Source: Lysobacter enzymogenes (GTDB taxonomy: Bacteria; Pseudomonadota; Gammaproteobacteria; Xanthomonadales; Xanthomonadaceae). Taken from it: a stretch of 64,000 nt of DNA. Position 1 is the first letter of the stretch. Each line of letters begins with the position of its first letter. The notes below the pieces were generated by a model. The model searched no databases. It was not told the DNA's origin and saw nothing but the letters and a program-made list of their open reading frames with translations. The position numbers were made by a program, and so were the translations under genes. Below, piece by piece: positions 1 through 7,009 of this stretch. Location: assembly GCF_017355525.1 (NCBI RefSeq), contig NZ_CP067395.1, forward strand, positions 1,550,001 to 1,614,000. The letters are read 5' to 3'.

Positions 1-2
1 AG

Positions 3-35
3 TACTTCGCCGAAAACACCCCGTTCCAGAACTGA
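3..35 (+). CDS. C-terminal end of a gene cut by the window start
   Basis: Reading from base 3, ten codons (YFAENTPFQN) lead to a TGA at 33-35. The stop is followed at once by a long hairpin (39-80) and then a T-tailed terminator (98-126), which is what the end of a real transcription unit looks like. The fragment is too short to assign a function. The rest of the gene lies outside the window. Confidence 0.45.
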   Translation, partial: YFAENTPFQN

Positions 36-38
36 GCC

Positions 39-80
39 GTGGCGACGGCGCGGCGGCTGCGGCCGCCGCGTCGTCGCCAC
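39..80 (+). repeat. Long GC-rich hairpin after the truncated gene
   Basis: Bases 39-56 and 63-80 are reverse complements over 18 positions with a single mismatch, leaving a six-base loop. There is no T-run behind it, so it is more likely an mRNA 3'-end stabilising hairpin than a terminator. The true terminator follows at 98-126. Confidence 0.55.
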
Positions 81-97
81 GCCGATGCCGGACCCGA

Positions 98-126
98 CGG
101 CCCGCCCTGCGCGGGCCGATTTTTTG
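98..126 (+). terminator. Rho-independent terminator
   Basis: An 8-bp stem (98-105 with 111-118) has a five-base loop and is followed by AT and a run of T. It is placed to end the plus-strand gene that stops at 35. Confidence 0.75.
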
Positions 127-520
127 CGCCGTCCTCAACCCCGCCGGCGCGCGCGGGGCGTTGATTCCTTCGAGCCGGCGCAGGACGCGCGGCCACGGCC
201 AGGACGGCGACGCGGACGGCGCGGGAGGCGAGGCCCGCGACCGGCGGCGGCAGGCAGGCTCGGCGCGCCAGGGACGGCGCGCAGCGGCACCGGCGCGGGG
301 CGAGGAACGGGTTCGCCGGATCGAATGCCGGCACAGGGACGGTGCGGGCGGCCACGGACGGCCGCCACGGCGTGCGGGGACCAGGACGGTCCCCGCCGCT
401 TTTTCTTTCGCGGATTCAGGAACCGGCCCGGCAGGACCCGCGCTGCACGGCGGACGATGAGCGCATCGGCAGTGCCCTGCGGTTGGAAATCGTATTTGTG
501 ATTTCCATCAAAAGTATACG
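127..520. other. Intergenic stretch without a convincing gene
   Basis: About 400 bases of GC-rich sequence. The open frames here are low-complexity Arg/Pro/Gly runs typical of chance frames in such DNA, with no ribosome-binding site or recognisable domain. A second terminator-like hairpin on the plus strand lies at 376-405 (GGGGACC stem, 5-base loop, then a T-run). It has no annotated gene in front of it. Confidence 0.5.
376..405 (+). terminator. Orphan terminator-like hairpin
   Basis: A 7-bp stem (376-382 with 388-394) and a five-base loop are followed by GCCGC and five T. No protein gene precedes it, since the nearest plus-strand stop at 35 already has a terminator. It could mark the end of an untranslated RNA or be accidental. 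Confidence 0.4.
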
Positions 521-549
521 CAAAGAAAAACCCGGCCTGAGCCGGGTTT
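521..549 (-). terminator. Terminator of the cold-shock gene
   Basis: The sequence around AACCCGGC-CTGA-GCCGGGTT forms a perfect stem. Read on the minus strand it ends in a T-run (complement of the A-run near 525-530). It lies about 55 bp beyond the stop codon of the cold-shock gene at 602. Confidence 0.85.
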
Positions 550-601
550 CTCGTCGTCGCGCGCCGCGGATGCGGCGCTGCAACATGAAGCGCGAAGCGT
601 C

Positions 602-811
602 TTACAACGGCTCGACCGCGTCGGCCTGCAGGCCCTTCTGGCCCTGGACCACGGTGAACGAAACCTTCTGGCCTTCCTTCAGGCTCTTGAAGCCCTGGGA
701 CTGGATCGCGCGGAAATGCACGAACACGTCTTCGCCGTTTTCGCGGCTGATGAAGCCAAAACCCTTAGCGTCGTTGAACCACTTGACGGTTCCGATCTCT
801 TTACCGGACAT
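602..811 (-). CDS. cspA: Cold-shock protein, CspA family
   Basis: A 69-residue single cold-shock domain, the full usual length for the family. It binds single-stranded nucleic acid and acts as an RNA chaperone or transcription antiterminator in the cytoplasm. The two RNA-binding motifs are visible: KGFGFI at residues 16-21 (RNP1) and VFVHF at 29-33 (RNP2), with the aromatic residues that stack on bases. The start at 811 has AAGGAG about ten bases upstream, and a strong terminator follows. It is a single-gene unit, divergent from the DUF456 gene. Family members are often cold- or stress-regulated, but nothing in the sequence decides which paralogue this is, so the symbol indicates the family only. 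Confidence 0.95.
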   Translation of the reverse strand: MSGKEIGTVKWFNDAKGFGFISRENGEDVFVHFRAIQSQGFKSLKEGQKVSFTVVQGQKGLQADAVEPL

Positions 812-1027
812 CGCTACTCTCTCCTTGGAACGTGGTGTTGTTAGCGCGAACTAGCGCGTTGCTGGTTGCAAGGAGGAAGCGAGGTGCAACGATGTAGCGG
901 ATCGATGGATCTACCGCATCGGGCCACGATTCACGGTGACCCTTGGCAAACGCAGCGCCCGCAACGTACCCCGACATCGGCCAAAATGCAAACCGCCCCG
1001 GACCGTCTGTCCGGACAGGGAAAAAGC

Positions 1028-1513
1028 ATGAATCTGGACACGTTTTATTACATCCTCGCCGCGGTTCTGGTGATCGTGGGAATCATCGGGACGATACTCC
1101 CGGCACTGCCGGGGCTGCCTTTGGTGTTCGGCGGGATGTTGCTGGCGGCATGGGTGTCGGGGTTCGAGAAGGTCGGCTGGATCACCCTGACCGTGCTGGC
1201 GGTGCTGACCGTGCTGTCGATGGTGGTCGACTTCGTCGCCACCGCGATGGGGGCCAAACGGGTCGGGGCCAGCAAGCTGGCGATCGTCGGCTCGGTCATC
1301 GGCACCTTCGCCGGACTGGCGTTCGGGCTGATCGGGGTGTTCGTCGGGCCGTTCGTGGGCGCGCTGATAGGCGAGTGGATCCACACCCGCCAGCTCGACC
1401 AGGCGACCAAGGTCGGCCTCGGCACCTGGGTCGGCATCGTGGTCGGCACGGTGTTCAAGCTCGGGCTGGCGTTCGCGATGGTCGGCGTGTTCGCGGTCGC
1501 GTGGTTCTATTGA
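1028..1513 (+). CDS. DUF456 family membrane protein
   Basis: A 161-residue, almost wholly hydrophobic protein matching the DUF456 family: small inner-membrane proteins of unknown function. It has an early helix-loop-helix with a Pro-Gly-Leu-Pro turn (LPALPGLPLVFGG, about residues 24-36). Glycine-zipper membrane segments follow (runs of small residues spaced by four, about residues 80-125). I count roughly four to five membrane spans. The ATG at 1028 follows an ACAGGGA-type ribosome-binding site. The open frame extends further upstream, but that part encodes no membrane sequence and overlaps the divergent promoter region. It is a single gene with no visible partner. Confidence 0.85.
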   Translation: MNLDTFYYILAAVLVIVGIIGTILPALPGLPLVFGGMLLAAWVSGFEKVGWITLTVLAVLTVLSMVVDFVATAMGAKRVGASKLAIVGSVIGTFAGLAFGLIGVFVGPFVGALIGEWIHTRQLDQATKVGLGTWVGIVVGTVFKLGLAFAMVGVFAVAWFY

Positions 1514-1682
1514 TGCGTCGCGCCGGCGCATTCCACTAAGCGTGTTGCGAGCCGTCGAGCCACACGCGATTCACATTCCGTTCGCGCCGCGATGCAAGAC
1601 TGCGGCGCCCCGCGCAGCCCACGATGCCGGCTGCCGTTGCGCGACCGCCGCAACGCACGCGCCCCGACGCAGGACTTTCGCC

Positions 1683-2840
1683 ATGCCCTATTCCCGCTCC
1701 GTGTTGTTGACCGCGCTGGCCGCCGCGCCGCTGCTGGCGTCGGCGCAGACCGCACCGACGCCGGCCACGCCCGAAGCCTGCCTGGCCATTACCGTCGACG
1801 CCGACCGCCTGGCCTGCTACGACGCAGCGCTGGGCCGCCAGGGCGGCGGCGTGCGCCAGGCCGACATCGCCGCCAAGGAAGCCAAGGCGATCCAGCAGAA
1901 CCTGGAACTCAGCGACGAACTGGCCGGCAAGCCCAAGGCCGGCGTGGTCGAACGCGCGCGCGCGGCCGCCGGCGGCGGCGTGTTCGCCCACGACGCGCCG
2001 CTGAACGACGCCATCGCCAACGCCGGCAAGGGCGGCCTGCTCGACAGCCGCTGGGAACTGGCCAAGGACTCCAAGCTGGGCCTGTTCAATTTCCGCGCCT
2101 ACAAGCCGGTGTACCTGCTGCCGGTGTTCTGGAACAACGACCCGAACACGCGGCCGCACTCGCCGAACCCGCGCAACACGGTCAGCGAGCCGCAATCGCT
2201 GGACAGCGTCGAGGCCAAGTTCCAGATCAGCTTCAAGACCAAGGCGGCGGAGAACCTGTTCGGCGACAACGGCGATCTGTGGATGGGCTACACCCAGTCC
2301 TCGCGCTGGCAGGTCTACAACGGCGAGGACTCACGGCCGTTCCGCGAGACCAATTACGAGCCGGAAGTGTTGCTGGTGTTCCGCAACAACTACCGCATCG
2401 GCGACTGGAAGGGCCGGATGTTCGCGGTCGGCCTCAACCACCAGTCCAACGGCCGCGCCGATCCGTTGTCGCGCAGCTGGAACCGGGTGATGTTCAACAT
2501 CGGCCTGGACAAGGAGAACTGGGCGCTGATGCTGCGCCCGTGGTACCGCATTTCCGACGGCAACGACGACGACAATCCGGACATCGAGGATTACATGGGC
2601 CGCGGCGACCTGACCCTGGTCCACCGCCGCGGCGGCCACGAGTTCTCGCTGATGGCGCGGCATTCGCTGCGCGGCGGCGACCGCTCGCACGGCGCCTTGC
2701 AGTTCGATTGGGGATTTCCGATCCACAACCAGCTGCGCGGCCACTTGCAGATTTTCGACGGCTACGGCGAAAGCCTGATCGACTACAACCACAAGGCGAC
2801 ATACATCGGCCTGGGCATCTCGTTGCTCGAGTGGTACTGA
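1683..2840 (+). CDS. pldA: Outer-membrane phospholipase A (PldA/OMPLA)
   Basis: A 385-residue exported protein. Residues 1-22 are a signal peptide ending near ASAQ. A short N-terminal region with a Cys pair (EACLAITVDADRLACYD) precedes the phospholipase A1 barrel. The OMPLA active-site signature NHQSNGRADPLSRSWNR is intact, placing the catalytic His at residue 253 and Ser at 255. In the family the enzyme is a calcium-dependent dimer that hydrolyses phospholipids misplaced in the outer leaflet, so it guards outer-membrane asymmetry. The ATG at 1683 is preferred over the longer frame because the signal peptide begins there. It stands alone: the next gene, another lipase, is 500 bp away beyond a repeat element. 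Confidence 0.93.
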   Translation: MPYSRSVLLTALAAAPLLASAQTAPTPATPEACLAITVDADRLACYDAALGRQGGGVRQADIAAKEAKAIQQNLELSDELAGKPKAGVVERARAAAGGGVFAHDAPLNDAIANAGKGGLLDSRWELAKDSKLGLFNFRAYKPVYLLPVFWNNDPNTRPHSPNPRNTVSEPQSLDSVEAKFQISFKTKAAENLFGDNGDLWMGYTQSSRWQVYNGEDSRPFRETNYEPEVLLVFRNNYRIGDWKGRMFAVGLNHQSNGRADPLSRSWNRVMFNIGLDKENWALMLRPWYRISDGNDDDNPDIEDYMGRGDLTLVHRRGGHEFSLMARHSLRGGDRSHGALQFDWGFPIHNQLRGHLQIFDGYGESLIDYNHKATYIGLGISLLEWY

Positions 2841-2940
2841 GCGCAGAACCGCACCCGCCAAGTCGGAGCGTTGCGGTTGCGGTTGCTGTCGTTCTTCGCT
2901 CCCCCCGCCGCAATGAACTCGCCACAGGCAAACGCAGACC

Positions 2941-3098
2941 CGGAGGGCGCGCGCATGGATGCGCGCGTGCGGGACCGGGCCAGGATGGCCCTTGTCCCGC
3001 ATCCCTGCGCAAGCGCCGAACGATAGTGGCTCTTGATTCGAAAACAAGGAAAGCGCCTTTCTTTGGTTACTTTCTTTGGCAAGACAAAGAAAGTGACC
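2941..3098 (+). repeat. Three-hairpin intergenic repeat element
   Basis: In the 506-bp gap between pldA and the patatin gene, three ordered hairpins can be read. The first is GCGCGC/GCGCGC at 2949-2966. The second is a two-part stem at 2971-2998 (GGGAC-GGGCC, loop AGGAT, GGCCC-GTCCC). The third is a 14-bp inverted repeat at 3065-3098 (GGTTACTTTCTTTG with one mismatch, loop GCAAGA). I recall similar GGTTACTTTCTTT...AAAGAAAGTGACC blocks recurring between genes in Xanthomonadaceae and Pseudomonas. The open frames across it are low-complexity and not credible proteins. Confidence 0.5.
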
Positions 3099-3346
3099 CG
3101 GCCGCTTGCGGACGGAAGCTTTGGATTGTCGCTTGTCGTCACCAAGACAAAACGACAACAGCGAAAACAACAGCAACCCGATTCCAGCTTTCGTAAACTC
3201 CGGAAAAGAAAGCGCCGGACCCGAAGGCCCTCCCACAACAACGCCCCACCCCGCCCGGTATACAAACACAAACCCAAAAACTGCGACGCACTCCGCCCGA
3301 GCAACGCGACACCCACGCTACCCTGCCCGCTCGAACGGAGACCCCA

Positions 3347-4321
3347 ATGAAGATGCGGCGCATCCTCAGCCTGGACGGCGGAGGCATACGCGGCCTGGTG
3401 AGTTGCCACTGGCTGGCCGGCGTGGAACACGCCTTGGCGCAGTCCAAGAAAGCCCAGGCGCGCGGCAAGACCGGTTTGCTCGACCACTTCGACCTGCTCG
3501 CCGGCACCTCGACCGGCGCGCTGGTCGCCTGCGGCCTCGCCGCCGGGTTCTCGCCCGAAGCGCTGGCACAGTTGTACCGCGAGCAGCGCCACACGATCTT
3601 CCCGAACCTCGCCGGACGGCTGTGGTCGCGCGCCAACCGCCTCATCAGCGACGGGATGTCGGCGCCGCGCTACGACGGCTTCGGCATCGAGCGGGTGCTG
3701 CGCGAGGTGTTCGGCAACACCACCCTCGGCCAGCTCAAAGCGCCGGTGCTGGTGACCAGCTACGACACCATCACCCGCACGCCGGTGATCTTCAAGAGCT
3801 TCGACCCGCTGCACCGCGACCTGCCGGTATGGGAAGTCTGCCGCGCCTCCACCGCCGCGCCGACCTATTTCCCGGCCCATCCGATGACGGTGGAAGGCAA
3901 GCCGCGCGCGCTGATCGACGGCGGCGTGGTCGCCAACAATCCCACCGCCTGCGCGATCGCCGAAGCGCTGCGCAAGGACGTGCGGGTCGACAACAGCCGC
4001 GACCTGGTGGTGCTGTCGGTCGGCACCGGCGAGCGCACGCGCAGCATCGATCTGGAATCGGCGCGCACCTGGGGCGCGCTGGAATGGGCGGTGCCGATCA
4101 TCGACGTGCTGTTCGACGGCAATACCGACTCGGTGGATTACATCGCCAGACAGTTGGTCGGCGACGGGTATTACCGCATGCAGGCGGAGCTGTTGGTGGG
4201 GTTGGACGATCTGGACGATACCAGCGAGACCAATGTGCTGGCGCTGGAGACGTTGGCGAAGGAGTATCTGACCCGACCGGCGACGAAGAAGATGTTGGCG
4301 CAGTTGGGGAAGAAGCTTTAG
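3347..4321 (+). CDS. Patatin-like phospholipase
   Basis: A 324-residue cytoplasmic patatin-fold lipid acyl hydrolase. All family hallmarks are present: the Gly-rich oxyanion loop DGGGIRG at residues 10-16, the nucleophile elbow GTSTG with Ser55, and the second half of the catalytic dyad in DGG with Asp191 (LIDGGVVANNP). There is no signal peptide or membrane segment. The start is ATG 3347, and an in-frame ATG two codons later is equally possible. Patatin enzymes can serve in lipid turnover or, in other contexts, as defence effectors. Here no nucleotide cyclase or other defence gene lies beside it, so a general lipase role is the cautious reading. Confidence 0.88.
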   Translation: MKMRRILSLDGGGIRGLVSCHWLAGVEHALAQSKKAQARGKTGLLDHFDLLAGTSTGALVACGLAAGFSPEALAQLYREQRHTIFPNLAGRLWSRANRLISDGMSAPRYDGFGIERVLREVFGNTTLGQLKAPVLVTSYDTITRTPVIFKSFDPLHRDLPVWEVCRASTAAPTYFPAHPMTVEGKPRALIDGGVVANNPTACAIAEALRKDVRVDNSRDLVVLSVGTGERTRSIDLESARTWGALEWAVPIIDVLFDGNTDSVDYIARQLVGDGYYRMQAELLVGLDDLDDTSETNVLALETLAKEYLTRPATKKMLAQLGKKL

Positions 4322-4370
4322 CGGTTGTGGCGGCGCCGCTTTGGCGAGAGGTTCGCGGTCGGCGTATTGG

Positions 4371-4435
4371 CGCGGTCGCGGCTTGCGCCGCTCCTACAGG
4401 GGGTGCATGCAGGAGCGGCGCGAGCCGCGACCGCG
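4371..4435. repeat. REP dimer, GTAG heads facing inward
   Basis: Two copies of a GC-rich palindromic unit (GTAGGAGCGGCGCGAGCCGC followed by GACCGCG) lie in inverted orientation with their heads inside, separated by a short spacer. The right copy begins GCAG instead of GTAG. The layout resembles the GTAG-headed REP (SMAG) sequences known in Stenotrophomonas. It lies between the convergent ends of the patatin and fumarase genes. Confidence 0.8.
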
Positions 4436-4467
4436 AAAACGACGACGCCCGGCACAGGCCGGGCGTC
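4436..4467 (-). terminator. Terminator of fumarase gene
   Basis: A perfect 10-bp stem (4444-4453 with 4458-4467, GACGCCCGGC) has a four-base loop. Read on the minus strand it is followed by GTCGTTTTCG. It lies 30 bp past the fumarase stop codon. Confidence 0.8.
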
Positions 4468-4497
4468 TTGGAGCCGCATCGCGGTGTCGGCCGAAAC

Positions 4498-6084
4498 TTA
4501 CTCGACCACCACCGGAATCTTGCCGATGCGCGCCTGCCATTCCTTCGGGCCGGTCTTGTGCACCGATTCGCCGGCGCTGTCGACCGCGACCGTCACCGGC
4601 ATGTCCTGCACGGTGAATTCGTAGATCGCTTCCATGCCGAGGTCGGCGAAGCCGACCACGCGCGAGGCCTTGATCGCCTTCGACACCAGATACGCCGCGC
4701 CGCCGACCGCCATCAGATACACCGAGCGGTGCTTCTTGATCGCGTCGATGCCCGCCGGGCCGCGCTCGGCCTTGCCGACCATGCCGAGCAAACCGGTCTG
4801 CGCCAGCACCTGTTCGGTGAACTTGTCCATGCGCGTGGCCGTGGTCGGGCCGGCCGGGCCGACCACTTCGTCGCGCACCGGATCGACCGGGCCGACGTAA
4901 TAGATGAAGCGGCCCTTGAAGTCGACCGGCAGCGGTTCGCCCTTGTTGAGCATGTCGACCATGCGCTTGTGCGCGGCGTCGCGGCCGGTCAGCAGCTTGC
5001 CGTTGAGCAGCAGCACTTCGCCGGGCTTCCAGCTCGCCACGTCTTCCGGCGTCACGGTGTCCAGGTCGACGCGGCGGCCCTTGGACGAGTCGTAGGTGAG
5101 CTGGGGCCAGTCTTCCAGCGACGGCGGATCCAGCATCACCGGGCCGCTGCCGTCGAGGGTGAAGTGCGCATGCCGGGTGGCGGCGCAGTTCGGGATCATC
5201 GCCACCGGCAGGTTGGCCGCGTGAGTCGGGTAATCCTTGACCTTGATGTCGAGCACTGTGGTCAGGCCGCCGAGGCCCTGCGCGCCGATGCCGAGCGCGT
5301 TGACCTTTTCGTACAGCTCCAGGCGCAGTTCTTCGGCGCGGTTGCCGGCGCCGCGGGCCTGCAGGTCGACGATGTCGATCGGCTCCATCAGCGATTCCTT
5401 GGCCAGCAGCATCGCCTTCTCGGCGGTGCCGCCGATGCCGATGCCGAGCATGCCCGGCGGGCACCAGCCCGCGCCCATCGTCGGCACGGTCTTGAGCACC
5501 CAGTCGACGATCGAGTCGGACGGGTTGAGCATGGCGAACTTCGACTTCGCCTCCGAGCCGCCGCCCTTGGCCGCGACGATCACGTCGACGGTGTTGCCCG
5601 GCACGACCTTGACGTTGACGACCGCCGGCGTGTTGTCCTTGGTGTTGGCGCGCTTGCCGGCCGGATCGGCCAGCACGCTGGCGCGCAGCTTGTTGTCGGG
5701 GTGGTTGTAGGCGCGGCGCACGCCTTCGTTGACCATGTCTTCGACGCCCATCGTCGCGCCGTCCCAGCGCACGTCCATGCCGATTTCCAGGAACACGGTG
5801 ACGATGCCGGTGTCCTGGCAGATCGGCCGGTGGCCTTCGGCGCACATGCGCGAGTTGATCAGGATCTGGGCGATGGCGTCCTTGGCCGCCGCGCTCTCCT
5901 CGCGCTCGTAGGCAGCGGCGAGGTTCTTGATGTAGTCGACCGGGTGGTAGTAGCTGATGTACTGCAGGGCGTCGGCGACGGACTGGATCAGGTCGTCCTG
6001 GCGGACGACCACGGGGCCGCGGGAAGCGGCCGAAGACGGAGATGCGGTCACGGCGGGCGTAAGGCTGGCGGTGGGGGCGCCCAT
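4498..6084 (-). CDS. Fumarate hydratase, class I (iron-sulfur)
   Basis: A 528-residue class I fumarase, the single-chain Fe-S form (FumA/FumB type), which interconverts fumarate and malate in the TCA cycle. The N-terminal catalytic alpha domain carries the three cysteines expected to hold the oxygen-labile 4Fe-4S cluster: CQDTGI near residue 89, GWCPPG near 229 and PNCAATRH near 318. The C-terminal beta domain has the GPAGPTTATRMDKF and KHRSVYLMAVGGAA signatures. Residues 1-22 are a Ser/Ala/Pro-rich leader without homologous character, so an internal start cannot be excluded, although ATG 6084 follows GGGTAG. Single gene with its own terminator. Confidence 0.95.
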   Translation of the reverse strand: MGAPTASLTPAVTASPSSAASRGPVVVRQDDLIQSVADALQYISYYHPVDYIKNLAAAYEREESAAAKDAIAQILINSRMCAEGHRPICQDTGIVTVFLEIGMDVRWDGATMGVEDMVNEGVRRAYNHPDNKLRASVLADPAGKRANTKDNTPAVVNVKVVPGNTVDVIVAAKGGGSEAKSKFAMLNPSDSIVDWVLKTVPTMGAGWCPPGMLGIGIGGTAEKAMLLAKESLMEPIDIVDLQARGAGNRAEELRLELYEKVNALGIGAQGLGGLTTVLDIKVKDYPTHAANLPVAMIPNCAATRHAHFTLDGSGPVMLDPPSLEDWPQLTYDSSKGRRVDLDTVTPEDVASWKPGEVLLLNGKLLTGRDAAHKRMVDMLNKGEPLPVDFKGRFIYYVGPVDPVRDEVVGPAGPTTATRMDKFTEQVLAQTGLLGMVGKAERGPAGIDAIKKHRSVYLMAVGGAAYLVSKAIKASRVVGFADLGMEAIYEFTVQDMPVTVAVDSAGESVHKTGPKEWQARIGKIPVVVE

Positions 6085-6260
6085 TCTACCCGCCCGGCCG
6101 GGCGCGGCGGCCCGGCGCGGCGAAACGGCTCGTTCGGACCGGTTCGGACGGGTTTTCGGCGGCTCGCGGGCCGTCGGAGCCGTTCAGCCGCGGCGTTCGA
6201 CGCGATCCGCACCGCCCGCCGGCAAAGGCCCGCCCCGGCGTGGAGCGGGCCGGCGCCGGC

Positions 6261-6488
6261 TTACTGCGGGCAGGCGTCGAGCACGCACGAGCGCCACTGC
6301 AGTTCGCAGTAGAACGCCCCGGCGCCGTGTACCTGTTCGCATTCGCGCTGCAGGTCGTAGCAGTAGACGCCGCCGGCGCAGACGATCAGGTCGCGCTGCG
6401 CGGCGGTCGCGCCGAACGCGAACGCGAAGGCGAACAGGGCCAGCGCGAGGCTGGCGCGGCGGGTCTTGAGCAGGGCAAACGATTTCAT
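6261..6488 (-). CDS. Small secreted six-cysteine protein (copy 1)
   Basis: A 75-residue protein with a clear signal peptide (basic start, hydrophobic stretch, GATAA at about residue 30). The mature peptide is about 45 residues with six cysteines and the ending WRSCVLDACPQ. It is a tandem paralogue of the gene at 6546-6776: same Cys order, same C-terminus, and an identical leader CGAAAAGGAGAGTTCGA just before the ATG, giving a good ribosome-binding site. An even number of cysteines after a Sec signal suggests a disulfide-bonded periplasmic or secreted microprotein. I do not recognise the family and assign no function. Confidence 0.75.
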   Translation of the reverse strand: MKSFALLKTRRASLALALFAFAFAFGATAAQRDLIVCAGGVYCYDLQRECEQVHGAGAFYCELQWRSCVLDACPQ

Positions 6489-6545
6489 TCGAACTCTCCT
6501 TTTCGATGGCGGTTGTGGCGCAGGCCAGGCGATCGGGCCGGCGGT

Positions 6546-6776
6546 TTACTGCGGACAGGCGTCGAGCACGCAGGAGCGCCACAGGCGGTCGCAGAACGCC
6601 GCGCTCTTGCCCGAATCCAGGCAGGGCTGGCGCACGTCGGCGTCGCAATAGACGCCGCCGCCGCAGACCAGGATGTCGCGCGGCGCCGCGGTGGCGCCGA
6701 ACGCGAGCGCGAAGGCGAACGCCGCCAGCGCGGCGGTGGCGCGCAGGCGCGTTGCGGGGGATTGCTTGAAGCTCAT
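6546..6776 (-). CDS. Small secreted six-cysteine protein (copy 2)
   Basis: A 76-residue protein starting at ATG 6776; the open frame runs further upstream, but the AAGGAG site and signal peptide set this start. The signal peptide ends at GATAA (about residue 31). The mature part has six cysteines in the order C-x5-C-x7-C-x9-C-x6-C-x4-C, against C-x5-C-x6-C-x10-C-x6-C-x4-C in copy 1. Both end WRSCVLDACPQ. It is transcribed ahead of copy 1 with a 57-bp gap, so the two probably share a transcript. Sequence outside the cysteines has diverged, so this is an established duplication rather than an assembly artefact. Function unknown. Confidence 0.75.
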   Translation of the reverse strand: MSFKQSPATRLRATAALAAFAFALAFGATAAPRDILVCGGGVYCDADVRQPCLDSGKSAAFCDRLWRSCVLDACPQ

Positions 6777-7009
6777 TCGAACTCTCCTTTTCGTGGCGGG
6801 CCAAGCCAGGCCGAAGCGGGCCGATCCGGGCCGCAGGGAACCGGCCCAGTCGCGGCCGGGCGCTCCGCCTGGAGCGCTCCCCACCTTAACCGCGCCGGCC
6901 GCGCCCACGGCCTGTCAGAAATCGCAGCGGCACACTTCGAAACCGCGACCGCGCGCAAGCCGTCGCGGCGACGACGACGCCGCAGCGCGGGACTTGGCAG
7001 AATCGGCGC

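Noticed and set aside
85..501. A 138-residue frame after the first terminator
   Set aside because: The sequence is an Arg/Pro/Gly/Ala run without start signals, overlapping other frames of the same kind.
3347..4321. Patatin-like gene as a CBASS effector
   Set aside because: No cyclic-nucleotide synthase, ubiquitin-like or other CBASS gene lies near it, and the protein lacks any visible nucleotide-sensing extension.
3106..6312. A 1068-residue plus-strand frame across the patatin and fumarase genes
   Set aside because: It lies antisense or out of frame to two clear enzymes and reads as Arg/Ala/Gly-rich low complexity, typical of chance open frames in very GC-rich DNA.
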